DNA of 64,000 bases from assembly GCF_025465255.1 (NCBI RefSeq), contig NZ_JAODNI010000206.1:46031-110030 (forward strand), read 5' to 3'. The position numbers were made by a program, and so were the translations under genes. The notes beneath the pieces are model-generated. The model made no database searches. It saw nothing but the letters and a program-made list of their open reading frames with translations, and was not told the origin of the DNA. Of the stretch, positions 34,883-43,734 are shown piece by piece (positions within the stretch are counted from its first letter, which is position 1; every line of letters starts with the position of its first letter). Origin of the DNA: Pseudonocardia sp. (lineage in GTDB: Bacteria; Actinomycetota; Actinomycetes; Mycobacteriales; Pseudonocardiaceae).

Positions 34883-35775
34883 TCACCGCGCACGCAGGGC
34901 TGCCGCGAACCACGCGAACGCCGGGACGCTCGACGGGTGCGCGGGCCAGCCGTTGAGCGTCCCGAGCAGCGTCCAGTAGCGCTCCACCCGGCGGTCCGTG
35001 AACGTGTCGATCGTGTCCGCGAGCTCCCGGCGGGCGCCCTCGTCGAGGTCCCGGACGCCGATGCGGGCCAGGATGTCGGCCGCCTCCGGTGCGGCGGGGT
35101 CGATCCCGGTCGCAACGGCGGTGCTCGCATGCTCCTGGACCGGTGCGGCGTCGAAGGCCGGTGGCTGCTGCCCCGAGGCACCGGCCACCGCCATCTGCCG
35201 GACCCGCGCCCTGAACGCCGGGTCCGAGACCAGCTCGGCGAGCTCCACCCAGGCCTCGACCTGCTCGGTCGTCGGATCCTCGGGCAGCTCGGTGGGCATG
35301 CTGCGCATCGCTGTGGCGATCCCGGCGCCGGGGGCGTCCGGGTCGGTACCGGCGAACGCGTCGGCGACGAAGTCGTCGATCATGCGCTGCCGCTCGGCGG
35401 CGGACAGCCGGGCAGGTCGTTCATCAGGGCGGTCTCCTTCTCGGTGTGCCCGCCCCGGGCGAGCAGCGTGCAGACGGCGCGCTGCACCCGGGGCGAGCGG
35501 ATGTGGTCGTCGATCGCGCGGACGTGCGCGGTCGCCACCTCGTCGACGGTCCGTCGGCGGAGCAGCACCTCCCGCACGTCCTCGAGGCCCATCCCGAGCT
35601 CGCGCAGGGTGCGGACGAGATCGAGCCGGGCCACGGCGGCCGCGTCGTACCGGCGGTAGCCGGAAGGACTCCTGTCGATCTCGGGCAGCACGCCCGTGTC
35701 CGACCAGAACCTGATGGTCCGGGCGGGGACGCCGGAGCGGCGGGCGAGCTGTCCGATGGTGAGCAGTGCGGCCAT
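34883..35775 (-). pseudogene. MerR-family transcriptional regulator, frameshifted
   Basis: The N-terminal half is an intact MerR winged helix (LLTIGQLARRSGVPARTIRF, then SPSGYRRYD and LRELGMGLEDVREVLLRR) followed by a helical dimerisation region. After MNDL one base is missing at about 35405-35410. The first frame then reads a Pro-rich nonsense tail to a TGA, while the continuation LSAAERQRMIDDFVADAFAG and an AWVELAELVSDPAFRARVRQMA segment lies in the next frame and runs to 34883. Restoring one base gives about 297 residues, the expected length for this subgroup. Either a recent inactivation or a base error. It is divergent from the M50 protease gene, which may be its target. Confidence 0.78.
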
Positions 35776-35782
35776 GAGGGGG

Positions 35783-35814
35783 ACCCTGAACCCCTCCAGC
35801 AGCTGGAAGGTCAA
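35783..35814 (-). promoter_or_regulatory. MerR-type autoregulatory promoter/operator
   Basis: On the minus strand TTGACC (35814-35809) and CAGGGT (35788-35783) are separated by 20 bp, the long spacer typical of MerR-controlled promoters. The spacer contains the dyad CCTTCCAGCTGCTGGAGG (rc at 35793-35810). The -10 ends seven bases before the merR ATG (35775), so the transcript is probably leaderless. Confidence 0.7.
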
Positions 35815-35857
35815 GCCCCGCAGACCGTGGGAACCGGGATTGGGCACACTGGACGAC

Positions 35858-36580
35858 GTGCCACCGCTGATCGAGAACCTGCCGGACGCGTTCACGGGCG
35901 CGTTCGACCAGCTGTCCGCGCGCCCTGCGGAGCTGGCGGCCGCGGCGATCGCGCTGGCAGTCGTGCTGCTGCCGCTGAGCTGGCGGATGACCCGCACCGT
36001 CGTGACGATCGCGCACGAGGGCGGGCACGCGCTGGTCGCGGTCCTGGTCGGGCGGGGGCTCACCGGGATCCGGCTGCACGCGGACACCTCCGGGGTCACC
36101 CATTCGACGGGCGCGGGACGCGGCCCGGGTGTCGTCCTGATGTTCCTCGCGGGCTACGTCGCGCCGCCGCTGCTCGGGCTCGGCGGCGCCGCGCTCGTCG
36201 CCACCGGCAACACCCGGGCTCTGCTGTGGGTCGCACTCGCGCTGCTCGTCGCGACCCTGATCCAGATCCGCAACGCGTTCGGCGCGCTCGCCGTGCTGGT
36301 CACCGGGGGAGTCCTGGGACTCGCCGCGGTCTGGGCGCCGCCGGACGTCCGCGCCGGGTTCGCCGCCGCGCTCTGCTGGTTCCTGCTGTTCGGTGGTGTC
36401 CGGGCGGTCCGGGAGCTGCAGCGCTCCCGACGCCGCACCCGTCGGCACGGCCGCAGGGGCAGCTCGGACGCGGACCAGCTGGCGGGCCTGACGGGGATCC
36501 CGGGGGGAATGTGGGCGGCGCTCTTCTGGTTCGTCGGGACGGCGGCGACGGTCACCGCCGCCTGGGTCCTGCTGTTCTGA
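35858..36580 (+). CDS. M50-type intramembrane metalloprotease-like protein
   Basis: A 240-residue polytopic membrane protein with about five to six hydrophobic helices. The zinc motif HEGGH (residues 53-57, in TIAHEGGHALVAVLVG) identifies M50B-like site-2 protease relatives. The C-terminal part has a basic loop (RSRRRTRRHGRRG) and two final helices. GTG 35858 is seven bases after CACACT (35845-35850). It is divergent from the MerR gene. The third ligand Asp of classical S2P enzymes is not obvious, so proteolysis is not certain. Confidence 0.8.
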   Translation: MPPLIENLPDAFTGAFDQLSARPAELAAAAIALAVVLLPLSWRMTRTVVTIAHEGGHALVAVLVGRGLTGIRLHADTSGVTHSTGAGRGPGVVLMFLAGYVAPPLLGLGGAALVATGNTRALLWVALALLVATLIQIRNAFGALAVLVTGGVLGLAAVWAPPDVRAGFAAALCWFLLFGGVRAVRELQRSRRRTRRHGRRGSSDADQLAGLTGIPGGMWAALFWFVGTAATVTAAWVLLF

Positions 36581-36611
36581 ACGGGGCCCTCGACCACGAC
36601 GGAGGACATCC

Positions 36612-37040
36612 ATGCCCGAGGACTTCAACGCCCGCGTCATCCGCGAGTTCCGCGAGAACGACGGCAAGGTCGGCCCGCCCTTCGAGGGCGCGCCGATGAT
36701 CCTGCTGCACCACGTCGGCGCCAAGTCCGGCGCCGAACGCGTGACCCCGCTCATCTACTTCCCCGAGCCGGACCACTACGTCATCGTCGCGTCCGCGGCG
36801 GGCGCGCCGTCGCACCCGGCCTGGTACCACAACCTCAAGACCACGCCGGACGTCACCGTCGAGCTCGCCACGGACTCCGGGGTGGACACCTTCACCGCGC
36901 ACGCCGAGGAGATCACCGGCGACGAGCGGGACGCGCAGTGGGACAAGATCGTCGGCCGTAACCCGGGCTTCGGCGACTACGCGAGGAAGACCGAGGGCAT
37001 CCGCACGATCCCGCTCGTCGCACTGACCCGCGCCGCCTGA
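36612..37040 (+). CDS. Deazaflavin (F420)-dependent nitroreductase-like oxidoreductase
   Basis: A 142-residue member of the Ddn-type split beta-barrel family that uses coenzyme F420. Typical segments: a helical lead (FNARVIREFRENDGKVG), LLHHVGAKSGAERVTPLIYF, VIVASAAGAPSHPAWYHNL (cofactor phosphate and deazaflavin region), and EEITGDERDAQWDKIV near the C-terminus. The ATG is 31 bp after the protease gene, so co-transcription is likely. The substrate is unknown; relatives reduce quinones and nitroimidazoles. Confidence 0.9.
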   Translation: MPEDFNARVIREFRENDGKVGPPFEGAPMILLHHVGAKSGAERVTPLIYFPEPDHYVIVASAAGAPSHPAWYHNLKTTPDVTVELATDSGVDTFTAHAEEITGDERDAQWDKIVGRNPGFGDYARKTEGIRTIPLVALTRAA

Positions 37041-37047
37041 CGGGCCT

Positions 37048-37076
37048 CGGGCATGGTGTGTGTCACACCGTGCCCG
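37048..37076. terminator. Hairpin terminator after Ddn-like gene
   Basis: 13-bp arms (CGGGCATGGTGTG at 37048-37060, CACACCGTGCCCG at 37064-37076) with one G:U pair and a TGT loop, starting seven bases after the stop. Confidence 0.8.
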
Positions 37077-37188
37077 TCTCGCCGCCTTCCGGGCGGGAGG
37101 GCTCAGGAGATTCTCAGCGGTGTTCACGGAAGTCTCGGACGAGCACTGTTGAATCGGGCTCCCGTTCCCGTTCCGGAAGGCCCGCCAC

Positions 37189-40100
37189 ATGACCTGGCTC
37201 GCCCGGCTCAGCCTGCGCAACCGCGCCGTCGTCGGGCTGGCCACCGTCCTGCTCGTCGTGTTCGGCGTGCTCAGCACCACCTCGTTGCGCCAGGAGCTCT
37301 TCCCGTCGCTGGACGTGCCGGTGGCCACCGTCGCCACCACGTACCAGGGCGCCTCACCGGAAGCGGTCGAGGAGCAGGTCACCACGCCGATCGAGCAGGC
37401 GGTCGGGCGGATCACCGGGGTCACCGGCACCACGTCGACCAGCACGAACGGCTCGTCGGTGGTCACGCTGAACCTCGAGTACGGCACGAACACCGACGAC
37501 CTGACCTCCCAGCTCCAGCGCGCCGTGCAGGGGCTGGCGCTGCCCGCCGGGGTCACCCCGCAGGTCGTCACCGGCGGGATCGGGAACATCCCGGTCGTCC
37601 AGCTCGCGGTGTCGTCGAACCTCCCGCAGGAGCGCGTGGCGGACATCCTCCGGACGGACGTGCAGCCACTGCTGGCCGGCGTCGACGGGGTCTCGGACGT
37701 GACGCTCACCGGGATCACGACGTCCCAGGTCACCCTCGCGCTCGACCCCGCCGAGGCGGCCGCCCGGGGCGTCTCCGTGCAGGGGATCTCCACGTTGCTG
37801 CAGGCCAACGGCGTGCGGGTGCCCGCAGGCCAGCTCTCCCCGGACACGAACCCGCTGACCGTCGAGGTCGGCACCCCGATCACCTCGGTCGAGGCGCTCG
37901 CGGACCTCTACCTGAGCTCGCCCGGCGGCCCGGTCCGGCTCGGTGACGTCGCCACGGTCACCGAGGCGCCCGCGCCCGCCACCGGCTACACCCGCACCAA
38001 CGGCGTGCCCAGCGTCGGCGTCGGCGTCGTCAAGGCCGAGAACGCCAACACCGTCGCCGTCTCCCACGACGTGCAGGACCTGCTGCCCCGCATCGTGGAC
38101 GCCCTCGGCGGATCGGGGCAGAACGCGCAGGTCACGGTGGTGTTCGACCAGGCGCCGTTCATCGAGCAGTCCGTCGAGGACCTCACCACCGAGGGCCTGC
38201 TGGGGCTCGCGTTCGCCATCATCGTGATCCTGCTGTTCCTGCTGTCCGTGCGCGCGACGCTGGTGACGGCGGTGTCCATCCCGCTGTCCGTGCTGATCGC
38301 GATGATCGTGCTGGACCTGACGGGCGAGACGCTCAACATCCTCACCCTCGGCGCGCTCACCGTGGCGATCGGCCGCGTGGTGGACGACTCGATCGTCGTC
38401 ATCGAGAACATCTCGCGGCACCTGAGGCCCGGACTGCCGAAGGCCGCCGTCGTGCGCACGGTGATCAGGGCCGTCCGGGAGGTCGCCGGCGCGATCACCG
38501 CGTCCACGGTCACCACGGTGGCGGTCTTCGCCCCGATCGGCCTGGTCGGCGGCCAGGTCGGGGAGCTCTTCCGGCCCTTCGCGGTGACGGTCGCGGCGGC
38601 GCTGCTCGCGTCGCTGGTCGTCTCGCTGACCGTGGTGCCGGTGCTCGCGTCCGCCGTGCTGCGGCGGAAGCAGAAGAAGGGCGCCCCCGTCCCCGCGGCC
38701 GAGGAGCACGAGAAGCGCACCTGGCTGCAGCGCGGCTACCTGCCGGTCCTCCGCGGCTCGATCGGGCATCCGGTGATCTCGCTGGTCGTCTCCGTGCTGA
38801 TCCTCGGCGGCACGCTCGCCCTCGCCCCGCAGCTCACCACGAACTTCATCGGCGACGCGGGCGGGGACACCGTCTCGGTCAGCCAGGAGATGCCGCCCGG
38901 CACGGCGCTGCCGCAGGCGGACGCCGCGGCGAAGCGTGTCGAGACGGTCCTGACCGGGGACGAGGACGTGGCGAGCTACCAGGTGACCGTCGGGTCCAGC
39001 GGCGGCACGTTCGGCCCGCCCGGCCGCTCGCTCAGCGCCACCCGGTTCTCGATCACCCTGCGGGACGGCGCGGACGCCACCGCCGTCCAGGACAACCTGC
39101 GCGCCCGGTTCGCCGCGCTCGGCGGGGAGGACCAGGTCGGGCAGCTCACCGTGTCCGGCGGCCAGGGCGGCTTCGGCAGCAACAACCTCTCGGTCGCGGT
39201 CCGCGCGGACGACCCCCAGGTCCTCGCGCAGGCCGCGGACCAGGTGCAGCAGGCGGTCGCCGGGATCGCGGGGGTCAGGGACGTCCGCAACGACCTCGCC
39301 GCTGCCCAGCCGACCGTCGAGGTGAGCGTGGACCGCGCGAAGGCGGCCGCCGCCGGGCTCACCGAGGCCCAGGTCGGGCAGCTCGTGGCGGCCGCGCTGC
39401 GCGGCAGCCCGGTCGGCACGCTGAGCGTCGACGGGGTCACCCAGAACGTCGTCGTCCGCACCGGGGACGCACCCGCGGACGTCGCGGCCCTGAGCGCGCT
39501 GCCGCTCGGCCGCGGCACCCTCGCGGACGTCGCCACGGTCACCGAGACCAGCACCGCCCCGAGCATCGGGCACACGGACGGCGCCCGGAGCGCGCAGATC
39601 ACCGCGCGACCCACCGGGGACGACGTCGGCGCCGCCACCACCACCCTGCGCACCACGCTGGACGGGCTCACCCTCCCGGCCGGGGCGACGGCGGAGATCG
39701 GGGGCGTCAGCACCCAGCAGGACGACGCGTTCGCCCAGCTCGGGATCGCGCTGCTCGTCGCGATCGCGGTCGTCTACCTGGTGATGGTGCTGACCTTCCG
39801 CAGCCTCGTGCAGCCGCTGATCCTGCTCGTCTCGATCCCGTTCGCGGCGACCGGCGCGATCGTGCTGCTCCTGGCCACGGGCACGCCGCTGGGGGTGCCG
39901 GCGCTGATCGGCATGCTGATGCTGGTCGGCATCGTGGTGACGAACGCGATCGTGCTGATCGACCTGGTCAACCAGTTCCGCCGGGACGGGCGCGGACTGC
40001 GGGAGGCGGTCCTGGAAGGGTCCGCGCAACGCCTGCGGCCCATCCTGATGACGGCGGTCGCGACGATCTTCGCGCTGCTGCCGATGTCCCTCGGGCTCAC

Positions 40101-41079
40101 CGGCGGCGGGGTGTTCATCTCCCAGCCGCTCGCGATCGTCGTGATCGGCGGTCTGATCAGCTCGACCCTGCTGACGCTCGTGCTCGTCCCGGTGCTCTAC
40201 ACGCTGGTGGAGCGGCTGCGGGCGCGCCTGGGGAGGCGGGATCCGGAGGCGCCGCTCGCTGCCGAGGACGAGTCCGACAACCTGGCGCCGTCCGCGGCCG
40301 GAACGCCGATCGACGCCACTACTGCAGGGTGGATCGCGCCGGCGGCGGGCGCCGTGGGCGTTGGGGTCGCAGGGAACGGGCACGACCGCACGCCCCGCCA
40401 CGCCGCGGCACACGAGCGGGCCACGGAACCTCAGCCTCAGGCCGCACCGGGCTGGGGCGGGGCCGCTCAGCCCGCATCGAGCGAGCCCGCACCGGGCCAG
40501 GTCGCACCGAGCCGGCTCGCACCGGGCCAGGCGCCGGCCGAGCTCCCCCCGACCCGGCCCGGCCTCGTCGGGAGCGTCCTCGGCGGCACCGGACAGCCCG
40601 TGCCGGGTGCCTCGGTCGTCGTGTTCGACGGGGCCGGCAACCAGGTCGCCTCCACCGTGTCCGGCCCGGACGGCCGCTACCGGATCACCGTCCCGGGGCC
40701 GGGCGAGCACCTCGTCGTCGGCTACGGCGAGGCCGGCAACCCGGTCGCGGAGCGCGTGCGGATCGGTGGCCTGCCGCAGCGTCACGACATCCGCCCCGCC
40801 CGGACGGCCCAGCAGGGCGGGACCGTCGACGGCGTCGTGCACGCCGGTCCGCACCCGGCGCCGGACATCGTCACCACGCTGCTGGACGGGCGCGGCACGG
40901 TCGTCGGCACCGCCCGGACCGGTCAGGACGGCACGTTCCGCTTCACCGGGATCGCGCCGGGGGACTACACGGTCACCGCGCACGCCGAGCAGCCCGGCGT
41001 CCGGTCGGTGCGGGTCGGCGAGCACCGTCCGGTGTCGGTGGAGCTGTCCGTCGGGGTCCCGCAGCCCGGCCGCCGCTGA
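37189..41079 (+). CDS. RND-type efflux permease with two C-terminal carboxypeptidase-regulatory-like domains
   Basis: A 1296-residue proton-driven exporter. TM1 is near residue 12, a large extracellular domain follows, then TM2-6 (about 330-490) with the proton-relay Asp pair in VVDDSIVVIENI (about 399-400). A second extracellular domain and TM8-12 end near 1017. This is the AcrB/SwrC-like rather than the MmpL layout. Then come a Pro/Ala-rich linker (about 1040-1120) and two beta-sandwich repeats (about 1123-1200 and 1210-1290) with the CarboxypepD_reg patterns VPGASVVVFDGAGNQVA/GPDGRYRITVP and TGQDGTFRFTGIAPGDYTV. No periplasmic adaptor gene is adjacent. The ATG follows GAAGG. Substrate unknown. 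Confidence 0.85.
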   Translation: MTWLARLSLRNRAVVGLATVLLVVFGVLSTTSLRQELFPSLDVPVATVATTYQGASPEAVEEQVTTPIEQAVGRITGVTGTTSTSTNGSSVVTLNLEYGTNTDDLTSQLQRAVQGLALPAGVTPQVVTGGIGNIPVVQLAVSSNLPQERVADILRTDVQPLLAGVDGVSDVTLTGITTSQVTLALDPAEAAARGVSVQGISTLLQANGVRVPAGQLSPDTNPLTVEVGTPITSVEALADLYLSSPGGPVRLGDVATVTEAPAPATGYTRTNGVPSVGVGVVKAENANTVAVSHDVQDLLPRIVDALGGSGQNAQVTVVFDQAPFIEQSVEDLTTEGLLGLAFAIIVILLFLLSVRATLVTAVSIPLSVLIAMIVLDLTGETLNILTLGALTVAIGRVVDDSIVVIENISRHLRPGLPKAAVVRTVIRAVREVAGAITASTVTTVAVFAPIGLVGGQVGELFRPFAVTVAAALLASLVVSLTVVPVLASAVLRRKQKKGAPVPAAEEHEKRTWLQRGYLPVLRGSIGHPVISLVVSVLILGGTLALAPQLTTNFIGDAGGDTVSVSQEMPPGTALPQADAAAKRVETVLTGDEDVASYQVTVGSSGGTFGPPGRSLSATRFSITLRDGADATAVQDNLRARFAALGGEDQVGQLTVSGGQGGFGSNNLSVAVRADDPQVLAQAADQVQQAVAGIAGVRDVRNDLAAAQPTVEVSVDRAKAAAAGLTEAQVGQLVAAALRGSPVGTLSVDGVTQNVVVRTGDAPADVAALSALPLGRGTLADVATVTETSTAPSIGHTDGARSAQITARPTGDDVGAATTTLRTTLDGLTLPAGATAEIGGVSTQQDDAFAQLGIALLVAIAVVYLVMVLTFRSLVQPLILLVSIPFAATGAIVLLLATGTPLGVPALIGMLMLVGIVVTNAIVLIDLVNQFRRDGRGLREAVLEGSAQRLRPILMTAVATIFALLPMSLGLTGGGVFISQPLAIVVIGGLISSTLLTLVLVPVLYTLVERLRARLGRRDPEAPLAAEDESDNLAPSAAGTPIDATTAGWIAPAAGAVGVGVAGNGHDRTPRHAAAHERATEPQPQAAPGWGGAAQPASSEPAPGQVAPSRLAPGQAPAELPPTRPGLVGSVLGGTGQPVPGASVVVFDGAGNQVASTVSGPDGRYRITVPGPGEHLVVGYGEAGNPVAERVRIGGLPQRHDIRPARTAQQGGTVDGVVHAGPHPAPDIVTTLLDGRGTVVGTARTGQDGTFRFTGIAPGDYTVTAHAEQPGVRSVRVGEHRPVSVELSVGVPQPGRR

Positions 41080-41158
41080 GGCGGTCACGGTGTCCCACGC
41101 CCTCGGACCGGCGCCGGCGGACCGCCTCCCACTGATCGCGTCGGAGGGCCCGCCGTGA

Positions 41159-41164
41159 GAGGCT
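41159..41164 (+). promoter_or_regulatory. -10-like GAGGCT before glcG
   Basis: GAGGCT ends seven bases before GTG 41172; a weaker match to the TAnnnT pattern than elsewhere in the window. Confidence 0.3.
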
Positions 41165-41171
41165 CGCGGCC

Positions 41172-41609
41172 GTGACCATCTCCTTGGAGCAGGCCCAGAC
41201 CGTCGTCGCGGCAGCGTTGTCGCACGGCACGGAGCAGGGGCTCAAGCCGCTGACCGTCGCCGTCCTCGACCCGGGCGGCGCGATCGTCGCCCTCGCCCGT
41301 CAGGACGGGTCCGGCTACATGCGCCCCGATCTCGCCGTCGCCAAGGCGAATGGCGTCCTGGCCCTCGGCATGACCAACCGGGCGATCGCCGCGCGTGCCG
41401 CGGACTCCCCGGAGTTCTTCACCTCCGTCGCCACCCTCGCCGGCGGCAAGATCCTCTCCGTGCCGGGCGGCGTGTTCGTCCAGGACACCGGGGGCACGCT
41501 GCTCGGCGCCGTCGGCGTCACCGGGGACCTGTCCCTGAACGACGAGGCCGCGGCCGTCGCGGGGATCGAGGCGGCCGGTCTGGTCCCCGTCACCGGAGCC
41601 GAGGACTGA
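41172..41609 (+). CDS. GlcG/HbpS family (DUF336) heme- or cobalamin-binding-type protein
   Basis: A 145-residue protein with the family pattern: LEQAQTVVAAALSHG, PLTVAVLDPGGAIVALARQDG near the N-terminus, AKANGVLALGM, and PGGVFVQDTGGTLLGAVGVTGD near the C-terminus (segments given separately). HbpS in Streptomyces is an extracellular heme sensor, but no signal peptide is present here, so it is cytoplasmic. Its stop TGA overlaps the probable CTG start of the EamA gene (41606-41609). Confidence 0.85.
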   Translation: MTISLEQAQTVVAAALSHGTEQGLKPLTVAVLDPGGAIVALARQDGSGYMRPDLAVAKANGVLALGMTNRAIAARAADSPEFFTSVATLAGGKILSVPGGVFVQDTGGTLLGAVGVTGDLSLNDEAAAVAGIEAAGLVPVTGAED

Positions 41610-42610
41610 GCACAGCGGTCCGGGCCTCGTCGTCGGCGGGGCTCGTCCTGGCCGTCGTCTCGGCGGTCTCGTTCGGCACGTCGGGCCCGCTCGCCAAGGC
41701 CCTGATCGACGCCGGCTGGTCGTCGGCCGGGGCGGTCCTGGTGCGGGTCGGCGGCTCGGCGTTCGTGCTGCTGATCATGCTGGTGGTGCTGCGGCCCGGC
41801 GTCCTCGCGGCGCTGCGGGCCGACGCGCCCGCGTTGCTGCTCTACGGCGTGCTGGCCATGGCCGGGGTGCAGGTCGCGTTCTTCAACGCCGTCCGCTACA
41901 TGCCGGTCAGCATCGCGCTGCTGCTGGAGTACCTCGGCCCGGTGCTCGTGGTCGCCTGGGTGTGGGTGGTCCGGCGGCAGCCGCCCGGGACGCGGACGCT
42001 GGCGGGCGGGGTGATCGCGCTCGTCGGGCTGTCGTTCGTCGTCGAGATCTGGACGGGGGGCGGGCTGGACCCGGTCGGCGTCGCCTGGGGGCTCGTCGCG
42101 GCCGTCTGCCAGGCGTCGTACTTCCTGCTCGCGGACCGTGCGGGCTCGTCGACGCCACCGCTGGTGCTGGCCGGTGTCGGGATGACCGTCGGAACCGTCG
42201 TCGTCGCGGTGCTCGGCACCGTGGGGCTGTTGCCGCTGGTCGTCGACCCGGCTGCGGGCCCGGTCGTCCTGGCCGGTGCCGACTTCGGCTGGCCGCTCGC
42301 CGCCACCCTGCTCGTCCTGGTCTCGACGGTCGTCGCCTACCTCACCGGGATCGCCGCGATCGCCAGGATCGGCGCGGCCCGCGGCTCGCTCGTGGCGCTG
42401 CTGGAGGTGGTGGCGTCCGCGATCGGGTCCTGGCTGCTGCTCGGCGAGGTGCCCGGCATGGTCCAGCTGTTCGGCGGCGTGCTGATCCTGACGGGCGTCG
42501 CCCTGACCCGTGGCCGTCCCGCCGCGCCCCGCTCAACTCGACGGATCAGCCCAGCAGATCCGCGTGATGACGCGCCGCCACCTCGGGATGTGAGCGAAGC
42601 CAGCCCTTGA
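41606..42610 (+). CDS. EamA/DMT-family transporter, probable CTG start
   Basis: A ten-helix drug/metabolite transporter with two EamA repeats (first to about residue 150, second from about 160, e.g. VAWGLVAAVCQASYFLLADR). The first ATG/GTG/TTG in frame is GTG 41741, but starting there would delete helix 1. The upstream frame encodes an ordinary first helix (GLVLAVVSAVSFGTSGPLAK) back to CTG 41606, which overlaps the glcG stop as CTGA and has GGAG seven bases upstream. I therefore place the start at CTG 41606 (334 residues). The 3' end overlaps the convergent dioxygenase by 65 bases. Substrate unknown. Confidence 0.75.
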   Translation: MSTAVRASSSAGLVLAVVSAVSFGTSGPLAKALIDAGWSSAGAVLVRVGGSAFVLLIMLVVLRPGVLAALRADAPALLLYGVLAMAGVQVAFFNAVRYMPVSIALLLEYLGPVLVVAWVWVVRRQPPGTRTLAGGVIALVGLSFVVEIWTGGGLDPVGVAWGLVAAVCQASYFLLADRAGSSTPPLVLAGVGMTVGTVVVAVLGTVGLLPLVVDPAAGPVVLAGADFGWPLAATLLVLVSTVVAYLTGIAAIARIGAARGSLVALLEVVASAIGSWLLLGEVPGMVQLFGGVLILTGVALTRGRPAAPRSTRRISPADPRDDAPPPRDVSEASP

Positions 42611-43565
42611 GCGCGTTGTCCCCGAAGCGGGGGAGCAGCGCGTTGTGCTCGGTCTCGGTGACGCCGGGGGCGTGCGCCGCGAGCTCGGGGGTCAGCGGGA
42701 CCGGGTCCAGGGTCGCGTCCAGGCGCGGCGACCAGAAGAAGCCGATCGACTGCCGCGTCGTCGCCGGCGCGCACGGCAGCACCCGGTGGACCGTCGCCAC
42801 CAGGTAACCGTGGGTGGCGACCTCCAGCATCTCCCCGACGTTGACCACGAGCGCCCCGTCGAGCGGCGGCACGTCGACCCACTCGCCGGAGCGCGACGGC
42901 CGCGCCTGCAGCCCGCCGGTCGAGTCCTGCAGGAGCAGCGTGAGGAAACCCCAGTCAGCGTGCGGCCCGACGCCCTGGGCCTGCAGATCCTGGTCCTGGA
43001 CGCCGACGTAGCGGATCAGCTTGCCGAACCAGTGCGGGGCGCCGGCGAACACGGCGTCGAAGTGGGTCTCGGGGAGGCCGAGGGCCGCGGCGAGCGCCCG
43101 GGTCAGCTCGGTGCCGACGCCGGACAGCAGCTCCGCCCAGGCCAGGACCTTCTCGCGCAACTCCGGCAACGACGCTTCGGGCCACTGGTTGGGACCCTCC
43201 AGCAGGCGGTAGGTCGCGTCCCACTCGTCGCGGGGGAGCGGTGCCTGCTCCGGGGCGAAGTCCAGCTGCTCGCGGGCGTCCGGGCGGCCGGCGGTGATCT
43301 CGTGGCCCAACCGGGTGTACCCGCGGAAGTGCGGCGACGCCCGGTTGTCCAGAGCCAGGCGATCGGCCAGCGGGAGGGCGAAGAAGCGGCGGGTGACGTC
43401 CGCGAGCTCGTCGACCTGGCCGGCGTCGGCGCCGAAGTCCGTGAGCTGCAGGAACCCGACCTCGTGCAGCGCTCGCCTCAGCTCGTCCAGGAACTCCGGG
43501 ACGAACCGGCCGTCCGGGGTGCGGGCGTCGGTGAGGCGCAGGACCGGGATCGCGATGTCGGCCAT
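42546..43565 (-). CDS. Isopenicillin N synthase-like 2-oxoglutarate/Fe(II) oxygenase
   Basis: A 339-residue non-heme iron oxygenase of the IPNS/plant-2OG family. The N-terminal DIOX_N region has IPVLRLTDAR and EVGFLQLTDFGADA. The iron site is HxD in VGPHADWGFLTLLLQD and the distal His in HRVLPC, with a following Arg-x-Ser (RQSIGFFWSP) that binds the 2-oxoglutarate carboxylate. The ATG at 43565 lies seven bases from CAGGAT on the minus strand (rc 43573-43578); ATG 43574 is an alternative. Bacterial homologues act on amino acids or secondary metabolites. No biosynthetic cluster surrounds it. Confidence 0.87.
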   Translation of the reverse strand: MADIAIPVLRLTDARTPDGRFVPEFLDELRRALHEVGFLQLTDFGADAGQVDELADVTRRFFALPLADRLALDNRASPHFRGYTRLGHEITAGRPDAREQLDFAPEQAPLPRDEWDATYRLLEGPNQWPEASLPELREKVLAWAELLSGVGTELTRALAAALGLPETHFDAVFAGAPHWFGKLIRYVGVQDQDLQAQGVGPHADWGFLTLLLQDSTGGLQARPSRSGEWVDVPPLDGALVVNVGEMLEVATHGYLVATVHRVLPCAPATTRQSIGFFWSPRLDATLDPVPLTPELAAHAPGVTETEHNALLPRFGDNALKGWLRSHPEVAARHHADLLG

Positions 43566-43597
43566 GGCGTCCATCCTGCCCGTCGAAGCCCGGAAAG

Positions 43598-43642
43598 GGT
43601 GACGGCCCGGCATCCCCCTGAGGGGGATGCCGGGCCGTCACC
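43598..43642. terminator. Long perfect hairpin downstream of glnA1
   Basis: 22-bp perfect arms (43598-43619 with 43621-43642; inner CATCCCCCT/AGGGGGATG) and a single central base. It lies between the glnA1 stop (43735) and the dioxygenase start (43565), both on the minus strand. Confidence 0.85.
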
Positions 43643-43734
43643 GGGCGAGACCGTCCGATCGCGCGATCCGACCGCTCACAGCAGGTCGGATCGCTCTTCG
43701 CCGATCGGACGTCGAAGTACGCCGACGCCCACGA

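Noticed and set aside
34856..34893. Possible ninth, divergent copy of the 3'-end palindrome after the MerR gene
   Set aside because: Outer arms are similar (GTGTGCGGGA versus TCACCGCGCAC) but with several mismatches and a different centre; too weak to count with the family.
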